From Sarocladium kiliense (lineage: Eukaryota; Ascomycota; Sordariomycetes; Hypocreales; Sarocladiaceae), in assembly GCA_030734395.1 (NCBI GenBank), contig JAUZTG010000029.1, positions 6,758,001 to 6,822,000 on the forward strand: DNA of 64,000 nt. The letters are read 5' to 3'. Of the stretch, positions 35,999 to 47,969 are shown one piece after another; the stretch's first letter is position 1; each line of letters begins with the position of its first letter. The notes under the pieces were generated by a model. The model was not told the DNA's origin. It was given only the letters and a program-made list of their open reading frames with translations, and searched no databases. A program made the position numbers and the translations under genes.

Positions 35999-36427
35999 GG
36001 TTGTTCTCAAGACTCTGATGGAATTGCCTGAAGCAATCACCTAAGAATTTCAATGCCATATGGAATTCTCGCGGACTTTGATCAGGTCTTATAATGTTGA
36101 AAGCGGAGTTTCGGATGGGGTAGCCGCAAATAGTTGCATTCTTGTCGCTGGCCGCGTCTTGAAGCACGTCATGGCCGACAATGCCCTTTGTTAGTGCTGA
36201 GTCTTGTATTTGCGAAAGCTATGTAAAAGGATAGACACCTGCCATATCTGGAGTAGTCATGGATCTTTTGTTCGAGGATCAGGGCATTCGCACGTGAATT
36301 CGCTTCTCTGCGCTGCGCAGATTTTGTAAGACACGATTGGTTCAGCTGGGGCAGTGTCGCAATTGATGGGAAGAATATGTGTGAATCGACATGTATATTC
36401 CGCGTGTATTTCTCTTACATGCGTGAC
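35999..36427. other. intergenic region between two tandem minus-strand genes
   Basis: 429 nt upstream of the S58 peptidase and downstream of the transhydrogenase gene. No further feature seen. Confidence 0.5.
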
Positions 36428-38109
36428 CTAGTGAGTCATGGCATCCTCGAATAACCTCCTCAGCTGATCCTTCTCCCTCTCCAACTCCGTGTCCAGACCA
36501 GGCGCTAGCATCAACACTCTCTTTTGCGGGATTGTGCCCTCCACCAATGCCTCAATGTCCCCAGTGCCGAAGCCCAAATCCTTCAAGCCCTTCGGTTGGT
36601 CACCCAGGTCGGCGAGGAACTTGGTCAGCGCCTCTGCTAGCACCTCACCTGCGCTCTCACGCTTGACGTTGGAGACGTCGACACCGAAGGCCTCAGCGGC
36701 TTCGAGGTGGCGTTCCGGGTTGGATGCGGCGGTGAAGCGGAAGACGGCAGGGGCGGAGACTGCGACGGAGACGCCGTGGGGGATGAGAGGTGAAGGGAGG
36801 TTCTCGTAGCCGACATGGCGGTAACCGGGGTTCTGGCCGGAGATGGGGTAGGACATGCCTAGTCATGTGTTAGAGAGGATGTAAGATTATCTGAGTTGCT
36901 CATTACGGGTTCGAACATACCGTGGCAGAGATGGACGCCCGCATTACCAAATCCGACACCTGCGAGAGTCGCTGCTAGAAGCATCTCACTCTGAGCCTCG
37001 AGATCATCTGGATCCCGCACAGAGCGAGGCAGGTACTTCACCGTTCTCCTCAGGGCATGGAAGGAGAAGACGTCTGAGATGGGGTTCGCGCCCTGGTAGG
37101 CGGGTCGGAGGATAGGGTTGGACGGTCTGGGTGACCTCTCATTATATGGAATGGCAGTCCAACTCTCGAGTGAGTGGCACAACACATCTAGACCAGATGC
37201 AGCCTTCACAGATGCAGGCATAGTGCGCGTGTTGAGAGGGTCGCAGATGCCAAGTGTCGGCTTCAGATTTCGGTGAGCGACGCCTGTCTTTGCACGCTTC
37301 GACACCAGGTCGAAGATGGCAGTACCAGTAGTCTCGGATCCGGTTCCAGCAGTCGTGGGAACGGCGATCAGGGGTGTGAGAGGCTTGTCTACGGGGAGAC
37401 CCTTGCCGAGAGGAGCGTTGACAAAGTCAAGGAAGTCGGCATCGGGATAGGCGTTGTAGAGGTTCATGAGTTTAGCGGTGTCCATGACGGAACCGCCACC
37501 AACGGCAAGGAAGGCATCAGGCTTATAGGGACGAACCCAGGCAATTGCGTCCTTGATCCTGTTTAAAGACAGTCTGTTAGCTAGAGGCGGCTCAATGGGA
37601 GGAAATTTGGCTCCTTACGAGTAGTCCTTGGGCTCGACATGGACATCAGAGTAGACCTCGAAGTTGATGCCCTCCCGGTTGAGACCCTCCCTAACCTGCT
37701 TCATAGCCGCAAGCTTGTCCACAGTCTTATCCGTGACAACGCAGACTCGCTTGGCTCCCATGTTCTTGAAGTCCATGCCGACCTCCTTCGTTACACCCGG
37801 GCCGAAGCGGATTGACGAGGCAGCCATCTCAAAGGCGTATTCCTTGGAGTCGGCCGACGAAGGGGTAGCATATTGGCGTCGAGGGGAGAGATCCTTTGCG
37901 CGCGCGAGGAGGGAGGTTGGCGGAGGAGAGTTCTTATGGTAGCCGGGGTTCGAGTGGCACGGACAGGACGGCGGATGGGTGAATTGGATGGTGCGAAGGA
38001 GGGAGGTTGCTCGCTTGGCGGCCTGGAGAACATGTCAGTAACAGGACAATGGTATGATGAGGCGAAGTTGGTGACTTGCGTTTGGAGCGACTCGCACGGT
38101 GGCTGACAT
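36428..38109 (-). CDS. hydroxyacid-oxoacid transhydrogenase, mitochondrial (iron-containing alcohol dehydrogenase family)
   Basis: Exons 36428-36858, 36921-37558 and 37619-38022 are well supported; a tiny first coding exon, 38098-38109 (or to 38092 if the alternative donor is used), supplies MSAT. The model gives about 494 residues. The N-terminus is Ser/Arg-rich and acid-poor (AAKRATSLLRTIQF, RARAKDLSPRRQYAT), fitting a mitochondrial presequence. Nucleotide and metal motifs include AVGGGSVMDTAKLMNLY, PTTAGTGSETTGTAIFDL, SGLDVLCHSLESW and GNAGVHLCHGMSYPISG with the metal-binding His residues. The enzyme couples oxidation of 4-hydroxybutyrate to reduction of 2-oxoglutarate in characterised ADHFE1/HOT proteins. 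Only the first exon and its donor are doubtful. Confidence 0.9.
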
Positions 38110-38853
38110 GACTGCGGCTGTGAGGTGAGGAGAAGATGACGACGAGGGGGCAAAGGCAGAGGCAGAAGCAGAGGCAGAGAGGAGATTCGCGAGAACGAAT
38201 GAAGGAAGGGAGAGAGGCAGCTCGGCTGAGTGGAAGCCGAGACGGTGAACGATACAGCAAACAGGCCTAGGCAATTAGGGTATTAGCTTCTTCGGCAATG
38301 GCGCGCTGCAGTCTAGAGAGCCACTACTGCAACACAATCCCAGAAGAAGCTAATGTCTGGCGGTCTTGGGTGAGGGCTCGGGACATTGTTTGCTGGGGTT
38401 GGTTACGTAGCTGAGGAGGTATCGTGGGGAACATGGCGCTGGAGGTGGGTGTGGGGTAGATGCGGGGGAGAGGCCACAGCGAGGGCCGAGGATGTGCGTG
38501 GTGGAGGTACATGGGATGTCCGCTATCGGAGGAGAGGGATGAGGTATCTCAGCCAGGTCCTTAACATGCTTTGAGCTGGACTGGACTTCGAGGGCGAGGT
38601 CTTGAGGGAATGTCAGGGAGATGACAGAAAGCTAGGTGCGTAGGTGAATGATGCCTCGTAAACCACCAAACGGCAAGGCAAAAGGCACAGAATAAATACA
38701 ATATATAGAACGAAATATCTATCCAGGTAACTTACAGTCAGACAATGAGACAGAGAATTTACAGTAGGGAGAGAGGAAAAAAAAACAATAAGAAAAAGAG
38801 AGGAAAAAGAGAGGAAAAAGAAAGAAAAACGCGTTGAGCTGAGGCTCACGACA
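38110..38853. other. intergenic region with A-rich strand downstream of the ABC gene
   Basis: 744 nt between the transhydrogenase start and the ABC transporter stop, both on the minus strand. At 38775-38830 the plus strand is almost pure A/G with repeated GAGGAAAAAGA, so the ABC transcript would have a U/C-rich 3' region directly after its stop codon. No gene is seen. Confidence 0.55.
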
Positions 38854-41800
38854 TTAGAGAGATGCCTCGAGGTTTTGCGCCTGGCACATCTTCGTGTAAA
38901 TGCCACCCTGGCCCAGAAGCTCCGTGTGTGTTCCCGCTTCCGCAATCCTGCCCTTATAGAACACAAAGATACGATCTGCATTGGTGATGGTGGAGAGACG
39001 ATGAGCAACTGCGATGGTGATTCTGTTGCCAGTGGAAGCAACATCGGTCAGTGCAGCCTGTACAATGCGTTCTGACTCGGTATCCAGAGCGCTGGTCGCT
39101 TCGTCCAGGAGAATGACTCTTGGATTCCGAATCAGTGCTCGAGCAATGGCAATGCGCTGCCGCTGCCCGCCAGAGAGCTGCGCACCACCCAGACCACAGG
39201 GCGTGTTCAGACCTTCAGGGAGCGAGGCAATGAAGTCCCAGGCGTTGGCGGCGCGACACGCGCTCTCAATGGTAGAATCGTCGACGGGAATTCCCTCGCT
39301 ACCGTCTTGGTCGATGCCCATGGAGACGTTGTCGCGGATGCTACCGGGAAACAGAACGGGCTCTTGCTGTACAAGGGAGACGTCCTTGCGATAAAGCCGT
39401 GGGTTCATGTCCACAAGCTTGGAAGTGCCGTCAATAGTGATCTGGCCACTTGTCGGGTCATAGAAGCGCTGAAGTAAGGAGATCATTGTGCTTTTGCCGC
39501 ACCCGGAGGCACCGACAAATGCAACGAATTGCCCGGCAGCGATTTGTAAAGATACTCCCTTGAGCACACGATTATCGGGCGCGAGCGGGTAGGAGAACTG
39601 GACATCCTGGAAATCGTATGAGGTACAGCCGTTCGAAGGGACAACATCTCTGTTTTGATCTGTCTCCTTTATCGTGGGCTCCAAGTCGCACAGCCAGAAG
39701 AAGTAGTTTGCTGCGGCATTTGCCTTTGTGAAACCTAGCTAATGGTCAGTAGGAATAAAAGTCCCGGGATCCAGAGTCTCGGCTTACTGCTCGCAAATGT
39801 AAACATAGTGGCACAGCCCTGGCCGGAGAAATAGACGCTCATAAAAGAAACGATGAACTGATAGAAGTCAATGTCTCCATCAGACATGAGCTTAGAGCCC
39901 CACCTGTGCGAATGTGAGTATATATTGCTTTTGTATCGTGTCGATGGATGGGACCTACCAAAATCCCAAGGCGAGGACAAAGAACTCGACCGACTGAGTG
40001 AAGGCGAAGAAGGCCATCATGGATATCAGAGACAGTCTGGAGTCGGCTATGGCAACATCGAGCTCGTTGGTATAGCGCAACAAAACATCATTCTCGATCG
40101 CCAATGAAGAGACGGTGCGGATAGCTGCGATGCTTTCAGACGCAATGGAGGCGCTCTTTGAGAATCTCGCGTCGATATCAACATCCATCTTTGTTTCCGT
40201 CCTGATGCGAACGTAACCTCCCAGGACCATGGGGATAATGCCGGCGAAGATACCAACGAGCCCCAGCTGCCAAGAAATAGAGATGGAGAGAATTGCGCAA
40301 ATGATAATAGTGCTGATAGAGAGCATAATCATGGCTATGTTGAAGCCCATAAGCTCAAAAAGAGACTGCGCGTGTGAGTCAAGTCGGCTGGTCAAAGATC
40401 CAATCGTATTCTCAGAACGATCGAAGAAGCGCAAATCTTGGTGCAGGAAAGCAGCGAACATGCGCTTACGAACGTCATACCCGTATGCCTGCTTGTGATC
40501 AGTCTCTCATACCTTGAGAAATAGAAGATCTGGCTGTACGTACCTGAGCAATGTGATTGCTCACCCAGCCCATAGTCATGTAGACGAACAGCAGGCAGAT
40601 AGCCATGACAAAGAACATGAGAGCAAAGAAATTGCCTCGGCTTTGGTTCAGCTCAGGGCTGAACACATCCATGACGCTACCTAAGAGCAGGGCCTGACCC
40701 GGGTACACACCGGCTGCTTCTGTAAGCCCAAGAACATATCATTCAGAATGCAGTACTAAACTCACCTCCAATAAGACTGCTGAGAAGAGAAAGAAGATAC
40801 CAGATCTTCAATTGTGGCATAGTCTTGACGAGTCTGATGGCAGTAGACACAATGCCAGTACCTGACGCGAGGGTATAGTCGTCTTGATGAACGAACATGC
40901 TGAGATCATCCCGAGCACTCGTATCACGGCGTGCTAAAGACTCGCTTTGCTTGAGAGTGTACTCGTTCTGACCCTCGCCGTCGGAAGATTTAGACTCGGC
41001 AGGTCTCTCGGTAAGAGATAGGTCTTGGGCCTTGACGAGAGCCGCATAGGTGCCATTGAGAGCAACCAGGGCATCGTGCTGGCCTTGTTCGACAATCTTT
41101 CCTCGTTTCATGACGACGATGTTGTCCGCCGCTTGAATCGTCTTGAGCTTGTGTGCAATAACAATTGTAGTTCTGTCTTTCGACGCCTCATCGAGCGCCT
41201 TCTGAACAATGACCTCGGCATGAGGATCCAGAGCGCTAGTAGCCTCATCAAGTAAGAGGATCTTAGGTTGCGAGATGATGCTACGCGCGATAGCCACGCG
41301 TTGCTTTTGGCCGCCGGAAAGCAGACCTCCCCTCTCACCAATGCGTGTATCGTACCCTTGTGGAAGTCCCTCGATGAAGTCGTGGGCAAAGGCTGTTTTA
41401 GCTGCTTCCTTGACTCTCAAGAGGCGCGCCTCTCTAGGTTCGTGTTCCCAGAGTGTTCCAACAAGACCGTTGCTGATGTTGTCAAAAACGGTGCCGTTGA
41501 AGAGAACGGGCTCCTGTATCCCCATTAGCAATGGCACAGACCCTAATGTGGAGTTGAGATCATACTTGTTGAACGAGCCTCATGTTTGTACGAAGCCACT
41601 GCAAGTTGAGGGTTTGAAGTGGTTGTCCATCGAGCGTGATCTCGCCATGGGTTGGGTTGTACCACCTCTCAAGCAACCCAATGATCGTGCTTTTGCCGCA
41701 GCCGCTTGCACCCTAGAGGCAGGGAATGTCAGCCAATTTCGGGAATTATTTATCGTCTTGAGCCAGGGAAACTTACGACTAGAGCGGTTACCTTGCCTGC

Positions 41801-43197
41801 AGGAACGCGGAGGCTGTAATTGTCCAAGACTGTGACATCGGGTCGAGTTGGATAACTGAAGGAAATTTCGCGAATCTCGATTGAACCATTCAACGTTTGA
41901 GGCTTGTTACCAGAGCAGTCGAAAGGATCAATGTTTGATGGTCGGTCGATGAGGGCAAACAGTTCGGAGGCGGCCGTGGCGGCTCGAGTAAAGGTGACCA
42001 TGTTTGGAGCAATGGAGTTCAGCATAGCTGCAGCAATGATCACCGAGAAGAGGACACTGTAGACATCGTTAAAGGAAAGCAAGGTAAGGAAAGTGACGAA
42101 GGCGAACTCACGTGAAGACCGTTCCGATGCCATCGACCTCTCCACGGGCTATCATGGCGATTCCTTGCCAGAACGCAAGACCCATTCCGGAAAACATGAC
42201 GAAGTACTCTCCGGCAAACAGGAGACCATACAGAACATTTTTCTTTTGTCCCAATGTTCGGGCCTGTTCCAGGTATGTAGCATACTCTTTGACGATCCTT
42301 GAGTCAAGGTTAAAGGCCTTGATGGCGCGAATATTGCCTAGTGACGATTCCGCAAAGGCAGCGGCTTGAGCGTATACTTTGAGAATAGCAGTCTCGATGC
42401 CAGCGTCGATACCCCCGGCAGAACCGACAATGAGAATCAGAGCCGGCACAATACAGAGCAAGATAAGCGTCAGTTTCCACTGGCTTATGAATGCGATGAT
42501 GAATGCAGCAACGAAGGTAGAAGTAGCTTGGATCATCTGGCCTAATTTCTCAGATGTACCAGATTGAATCAGCCGGCCATTCGAGGTGGCTTGCATGGAG
42601 ATAGATCCTGCACTGCCGTGATCGAAGAAACTGATGTCTTGGCGAAGAGCTGAACGCATATAGTCGTGACGCAGATTGCGACCCAATCTAAGGGCAGTGT
42701 ATGTCATGGCGGCCGAGTATACATAGATGAAGACGAAGCGAGCAGTGCCAATGTAGACAAAGTAGAGTCTAGCTTTCCGGTCAGCAAAGGGGATACTGGT
42801 CACACAACACACAACACACCCAACTGGGAACTGATGCATACGAATATTTGGACACTTGAGAACTGAAATCTGTCGGCACTTGCTGCCCTGTGCTGAAGCC
42901 GCTTAAGAGAGTGATGAAGTTGCCGAGGACGAGGTTGACTAGTGCGAGGGCAACTCCAGAGCCGCACGCGGCGACGATGGCGATTGTCTGAAGAAAATAA
43001 ACTGTCGGCGTGCCGTATGAAAAGATGCGCTGTTGGCGGGACAATTAGTATCGTAGCAGAGCGTGATGCAAACGCAGACACGGCGAAGGGGAAAAGAGAC
43101 TCACTAGGTACGCCTGCATCGCAGGCATCGGCTTGGGTTCATCATTGTTCCCCTGGTCAGACCCGGGAGGCCGCTCATTAGGAGACTTTTCACTCAT
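38854..43197 (-). CDS. full-size ABC transporter, ABCB/MDR type (two membrane and two nucleotide-binding domains)
   Basis: Ten exons: 43105-43197, 42842-43029, 42112-42768, 41777-42056, 41566-41712, 40766-41513, 40544-40719, 39959-40488, 39788-39903 and 38854-39734. They give 1271 residues with phase kept at every GT-AG junction. Architecture is TMD1-NBD1-TMD2-NBD2. NBD1 has Walker A GASGCGKST, signature LSGGQKQR and Walker B ILLLDEATSALD; NBD2 has GASGCGKST, LSGGQRQR and VILLDEATSALD; both keep the switch His (VIAHKL, VAHRL). The short N-terminus and charged linker (about residues 690-740) are usual for fungal Pgp/leptomycin-resistance-type exporters, which pump hydrophobic compounds or lipopeptide pheromone outward. 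The substrate is not deducible. It is divergent from a Zn2Cys6 regulator across about 1 kb. Confidence 0.95.
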
Positions 43198-44187
43198 GGT
43201 CAGCTGCAGCGTGTAGCGATAGCGTCGAGGGCAGCTGTCTCAAGAAAGGAGGGCGGATGTTGAGAGTGACAGGCTAGGTTGTGGGAGGCTATGAATGGCG
43301 AGACGGCCACCCTTATATCTAGGGGAGATAGAAATTCGACAATTTCAGCAAGCGGATCTCGATCAACAATAAGGTATGTTTTGGCTCATTATTGCGGCTT
43401 CGCGTTGAGGCCAGGCGGCGGCGCTCGGAGGGTGCAGGTCCCGGGGCCCGGTGATCGAAGGATGTTGTACACTTCTGGATCATAAACGGCCTTGACTTCT
43501 AGTCTAATGGCTGTTCATGTTTTCATGTCACTGATTCAAAATAATGCAAACATAAAAGATGCGTGTTTCTCAAAGAAGTGACAGATTTCCTTCCCTGGAG
43601 AACCATCTTGGCCTCTTGTGATTGGAGGTGATGAGAATCCCGGTGATTACTCTGGTGAGCATTGCATCGCCGCATTCGAAACCAGCCATATACAGTTTCT
43701 AAGCCTTAAAACTATCAACCGTAATGTTAGTTTCTGAACGCTTAATCAGCTGCTCCTATGCCACCGCCATGTCCAGCCACAGCACCGTGACCAGCCGGAC
43801 ACCGGGACGGGCGGCCCCCGAGCCACACGCCGTCGCGCGCCGCTTGGTATGGTGAAGTGGGGTCTCGCGGCGTCAACGATTCGCCTCATCTTCTTTTCCA
43901 TGTACACAACGGAGAACACGAAATTTGTTTCAGTGGCTCTAACGACGCCGATTGAGTCATCGGTTCTCCCGAGTAGTGGAGCGGAGCATCGCAATTCTCT
44001 GACCGCGAGGACGGCTCAAGCTTAATAGGCTTCAGTTCAGAGTGCTGGTAGTGAAGGGAACCATTCCTGGCTCTGCTATTCTTCCACTGAGTGCTTTGCG
44101 AGAGCCAACCCTCCTCTTCTACGGACCCTTTCCTTGTCTCATTCTACTCCGAACTCTGCTCCCATATGCCTATTTGGACAGCCTTCT
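43198..44187. promoter_or_regulatory. divergent promoter region between ABC transporter and Zn2Cys6 regulator
   Basis: 990 nt separating the two start codons. A CGG-N3-CCG inverted pair occurs at 43796-43804 within a locally GC-rich patch (43785-43860); such pairs are typical binding sites of Zn2Cys6 dimers, though one copy could occur by chance. No gene is supported inside. Confidence 0.4.
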
Positions 44188-47008
44188 ATGGATAAGATGC
44201 AGCTATCTGCGAGCGATGGGGACCATACGCCTGAGTCACCCGGGGAGCCGGGCCCATCAATGCCGGACTCCGTCAATCCTACCCGTGGTGCTGTCAGTGG
44301 CGTCCTCTCTGTCCCTTTCTGTCTCTGCGGGAAGAAAGCCGTGCTAACTCTCGCATAAAGTGTGAAGCCTGTCGGTCCCGTAAGGTATGAACAAAGACGC
44401 TTTCCCTATTTACCTTGTATAGCCAAGACTTGTCTATGAACACCAGCCACCGCTCCATCTAGAGCCATCACAGGTCTCAGCCTCCTCTGGATCAAACGCT
44501 GACAATGACTTGTGGCCACTAGATACGCTGCGATAAGAAGTCCCCTTGTCTCCCATGTCAGCGCGCCAGCATCGAGTGTGTCCAGCCTGTGATCAAGCGC
44601 AGAGAAAAACGAACTCGGATCTTGCTTACTCCTCAATAGTGAGTTACGCTGAATCCCCTGCTTTGCATCCCCTGCTTTGCATCCCCTGCTTTGCATCCCC
44701 TGCTTTGCATCCCGTCTACTCCTTTCCCACCTTCGGAGGTCGTTGTATTTCCTGACACGAGCTCGACTGTTCAGCGAGAGAAAGATTGATCTCATTGATC
44801 ATCGGTTGGAGGACTTGACAAGTTTGCTGCAAGATCTCAGGACACATATCCCCTCTACCAACCACGGCATCTCCAATCAGTACGACAAGTCGCGTCATGT
44901 GGCACCTGCTTCGTCATCCATCGCCTCGTCCCCGAGTCAAACACTCCCTCCCGAACCTACAGGGTCGGCAGCTGTGGAAGGGGAATCCTCATTATCGGCT
45001 CACTCCATCTTTGTCAGCGACTTCTTACAGAGCTTTGTCCAAAAGGATAGTGGTCAGCATTCCGACCCGGAGATTCAAAGAACTCTCGACGTTCTCTCAG
45101 ATATAGTGAGCGCCTCGAGGCAGCAACCGCGGACGCGGGAACTTGCCTTACCCAATGCAAGGTCACAGCGTGCTTGGCATAGGAACAAGTACGAATTGCC
45201 TCCTATTCAGAAGGCTGTCGCCCTCATACACGCTGCAAAAGGTGAGCAAGCACTCATAAGCCGTGCGTGGCTTTCCGGAGGACATTCGACTCACACCACC
45301 CACCATCAGCGCAGCAACTCGCCGGCACCGGATGGGTTTACGAGTACATCCTGGTGCAATCTTTCGGTGATCTATGCCTCCAGGTCTATTTCTCGGAAGA
45401 CCCTTCGCCATTTGACCTTATCAGCGTCAACGCTGGTCTTCACTCTCTATTGTCAGACCACGCCTTCTCTGATAACATCTCGCAAGATGAGAAAGACACC
45501 TGTTTGGCATATGCTAGGCTTTGCCGTGACAATCTAGAGACGGGACTAGCCGACATTCCACTGCATTTACCTGCTTCTGCCAATGTCATTGCCGCGCTTC
45601 TGTTTGGGGTAGGTCCCACTATGGTCTCCCGGAATGTGAACCTGGAAGCTAAACTACTCTACAGGCGTTCTACGCAATTGAGTTCTCTACTCCATCGCTC
45701 TCCTGGTCTTTGACTTCCAAGGCATCTGAGCTATGCCAGACCCTGGGCTATCACAGATCTACAAGGCTACATGATCAAACGTCTGAAAGCTCCGTGTATA
45801 CACATCTCCTCTTCTGGACAACTTACTTTCTGGATAAGAGCCTCTCCCTTCGCCTGGGTCGCGCTTCAACCATCCCTGACTGGGACATAACGATAACTCC
45901 TCCTACAACGTCACCCGTCGGCCAAGCGCCTGTCTTTGCTTTTTTCAGCCTGTGGATCAAGACTGCAAGGTGTCAGGGCAACATTTATGAAATGCTATAC
46001 TCTCCTGCATCAATACGACAGCCTGATCAGATGAGACAGTCGAAAGTTAACTACCTTGTCGCCAGCCTGCGTGAGATAGAGCAGGAGACGGAAAAGGCCA
46101 GAGTAAGTTGTCTGATTTCAACCCTCTTATCCTGACGAGAAGCAGGAAATGTGGATTCGGAAGAGCAGAAGAAGTAAGCTGATCATATCAATTCAGAACG
46201 ACTTCCTTGCTATTGCCAAGCAAAATGCTGGGGATGACTTGATGAACTTTTACGCCACTTCAGATGATATTCTCCGGCTTTCTCTGCTCACACACATCTA
46301 CCGGGCAGCTCCCAGAACGGCTCAGTGCTCGACTACATTCAGTCACGACTGCATCAAAGTCGCTAGGGCAACGTTGGACCGGCATCACGATTGCATGGCA
46401 ATTATACACAAAACCAACGATATTTACATGTCTATCTACATCAACTGGTTGAGTATTCCTAAGTCTTCTTTTGTCGGTGAGCTGAGACTTACACGATCAG
46501 GACCCTTCTTTTTGCACCGTTTGTCCCGTTTATCGTCATCTTTTGCCACATTATGGAGACTCGAGATGAGGCAGATCTGGCCCGTCTTGATGCCTTCGTC
46601 AGCTCCATTCATGCAGCAGCCACTCATTCCGAATCCGCTGCTAAGATGTACAGACTGTTTCACGCCCTGCATAGAATCGCCCTTCGTTACACTGAGTTGC
46701 ACATGCACCATAAAGGCCAGGGGTCGTCTGCTTCTGCAATGGATGCACAGCTCGCAGCCTTGGGCTTCCCAAATTCTGCACTATCTGGGGGGAATCATAC
46801 GACACAAACGCCAACCACAAATACACTGCAAGATGCCGGCATGGATCCTTCTCCAAATCTGTTGGGAATCGGCAATGGCGGGGCTCTGACAGATCAGAAC
46901 CCAGTTAACCAGATACTGTGGACGGGCAATGGGATGGAATTGGAGGATTGGCTCTACAACAACCAGGCATCTATAGAGATGCTTCAAGGTGGTGCCGACA
47001 GTGTTTAG
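44188..47008 (+). CDS. Zn(II)2Cys6 fungal transcription factor
   Basis: Exons 44188-44292, 44361-44384, 44523-44638, 44775-45241, 45310-45608, 45665-46102, 46146-46447 and 46501-47008 give 752 residues. The zinc cluster CEACRSRKIRCDKKSPCLPC continuing QRASIEC has C-x2-C-x6-C-x5-C-x2-C-x6-C spacing; the 24-nt second exon encodes CEACRSRK. A coiled coil follows (ERKIDLIDHRLEDLTSLLQD). The regulatory middle region includes GTGWVYEYILVQSFGDLCLQ, AFYAIEFSTPSLSW, DDILRLSLLTHIYRAAPR and TLLFAPFVPFIVIFCHIM. The exon 6/7 boundary is uncertain: a later acceptor at 46197 also keeps frame and would remove 17 residues. Position suggests control of the adjacent ABC exporter. Confidence 0.88.
44361..44384 (+). 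other. 24-nt micro-exon encoding the first half of a zinc cluster
   Basis: Acceptor AAAG ends at 44360 and donor GTATGA starts at 44385; the eight codons are C-E-A-C-R-S-R-K. Both flanking junctions are phase 0. Confidence 0.75.
44655..44710. repeat. four tandem copies of a 14-bp unit inside an intron
   Basis: Perfect tandem repeats of CCCCTGCTTTGCAT at 44655-44668, 44669-44682, 44683-44696 and 44697-44710. They lie in the 136-nt third intron of the Zn2Cys6 gene, just upstream of its acceptor. Confidence 0.9.
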
Positions 47009-47969
47009 ATACGAGTAGTGTACTCCTTGCATCACAGATATGCTTCGCTTTCATCCTCTCTATTTCCTTCACAGGCGTCATTAGATCAGATCAAGCTTTG
47101 GCGCCCTCGCGATTGTTTGCAAATCATGTATCTCCTCTATTTTGATGCATCGCATTTCAATAAATCACATGGGGTAACCGTGTAATTAGACTGCCACAGC
47201 CCTATTAGAGATTGTTTCTTGAGACGTCTCTTACATATTCTGAGGCTCTATAGTTATCGCTCCTTCGCTCAATGGTATGCCCCTGGCCCTGTCTGAATGT
47301 GCTCTAGCTGCCTTAATGTCCAAAGCTAGACTAATTCTCCGCATCAAATATGAACAGCGTACACAGAAATATAGACAATTTACCAATTGCTACTTGTTTG
47401 ACTTGTTGGTGAAGATTTCTCCTAAGGATCGCCATCTCACAGATACGCTCTAGTACCTTCGCCGAATCGAAGACGTGGAGAAAACGCAACTACCTCAGGC
47501 ATAGGCCTTACTCAACAAGTCAGGCTTGTTCGAGATAGACTACCTCGCTGACCAGTCCATCTCCCCCGCAGTGCTTTGCCCAGGTGCCGGTGACCATCGC
47601 GACGGGGCCAATGTGCGTAATTCTTCCGCCAATTGCGTTTGAACCATGCGTCCGGCAATGTCATCGGCGCTGAAACTTGGCAGGGATCTGTCCCGGCCGG
47701 GGTACATAATTACTACGGGGGTGACTCCAGCGTCGCTTTAACTGCCTCATCGGTACGATACGGAAGAATAAAGCCGCCTGCGCAGAAGGTCTTTTAGGCA
47801 TATGAATTAGGAAATAGTGAGAGTTGTGCGAGATCCTTCTTTTGCCGTCTCATAGGAAGATTTTCCGGCTGGATAATGCTCTTAGAGGTAGGTATATAAG
47901 TAGGACGCCATCACTTGGCGGGCATCACGACTTCGAATTGAGAGGACTAGACACGCCAGCTCAATCAAG
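47009..47969. other. intergenic region upstream of the pectin methylesterase
   Basis: 961 nt between two plus-strand genes. Apart from the TATA box near 47893, I see no gene, RNA or repeat. Confidence 0.5.
47893..47900 (+). promoter_or_regulatory. TATA box of the pectin methylesterase gene
   Basis: TATATAAG, 70-77 nt upstream of the start codon. Distance and sequence are right for a fungal core promoter with a short leader. Confidence 0.5.

Noticed and set aside
36905..36916. GGTTCGAAC resembling a tRNA T-loop
   Set aside because: It lies in an intron of the transhydrogenase gene, and no anticodon arm or acceptor stem pairs around it.
43746..43994. 82-codon minus-strand open frame in the divergent ABC/regulator promoter
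   Set aside because: GC-rich patch producing Arg/Trp/Pro-rich translation with no resemblance to known proteins.
44655..44710. CRISPR-like array
   Set aside because: The direct repeats are contiguous with no spacers and lie in a nuclear gene's intron; it is a minisatellite.
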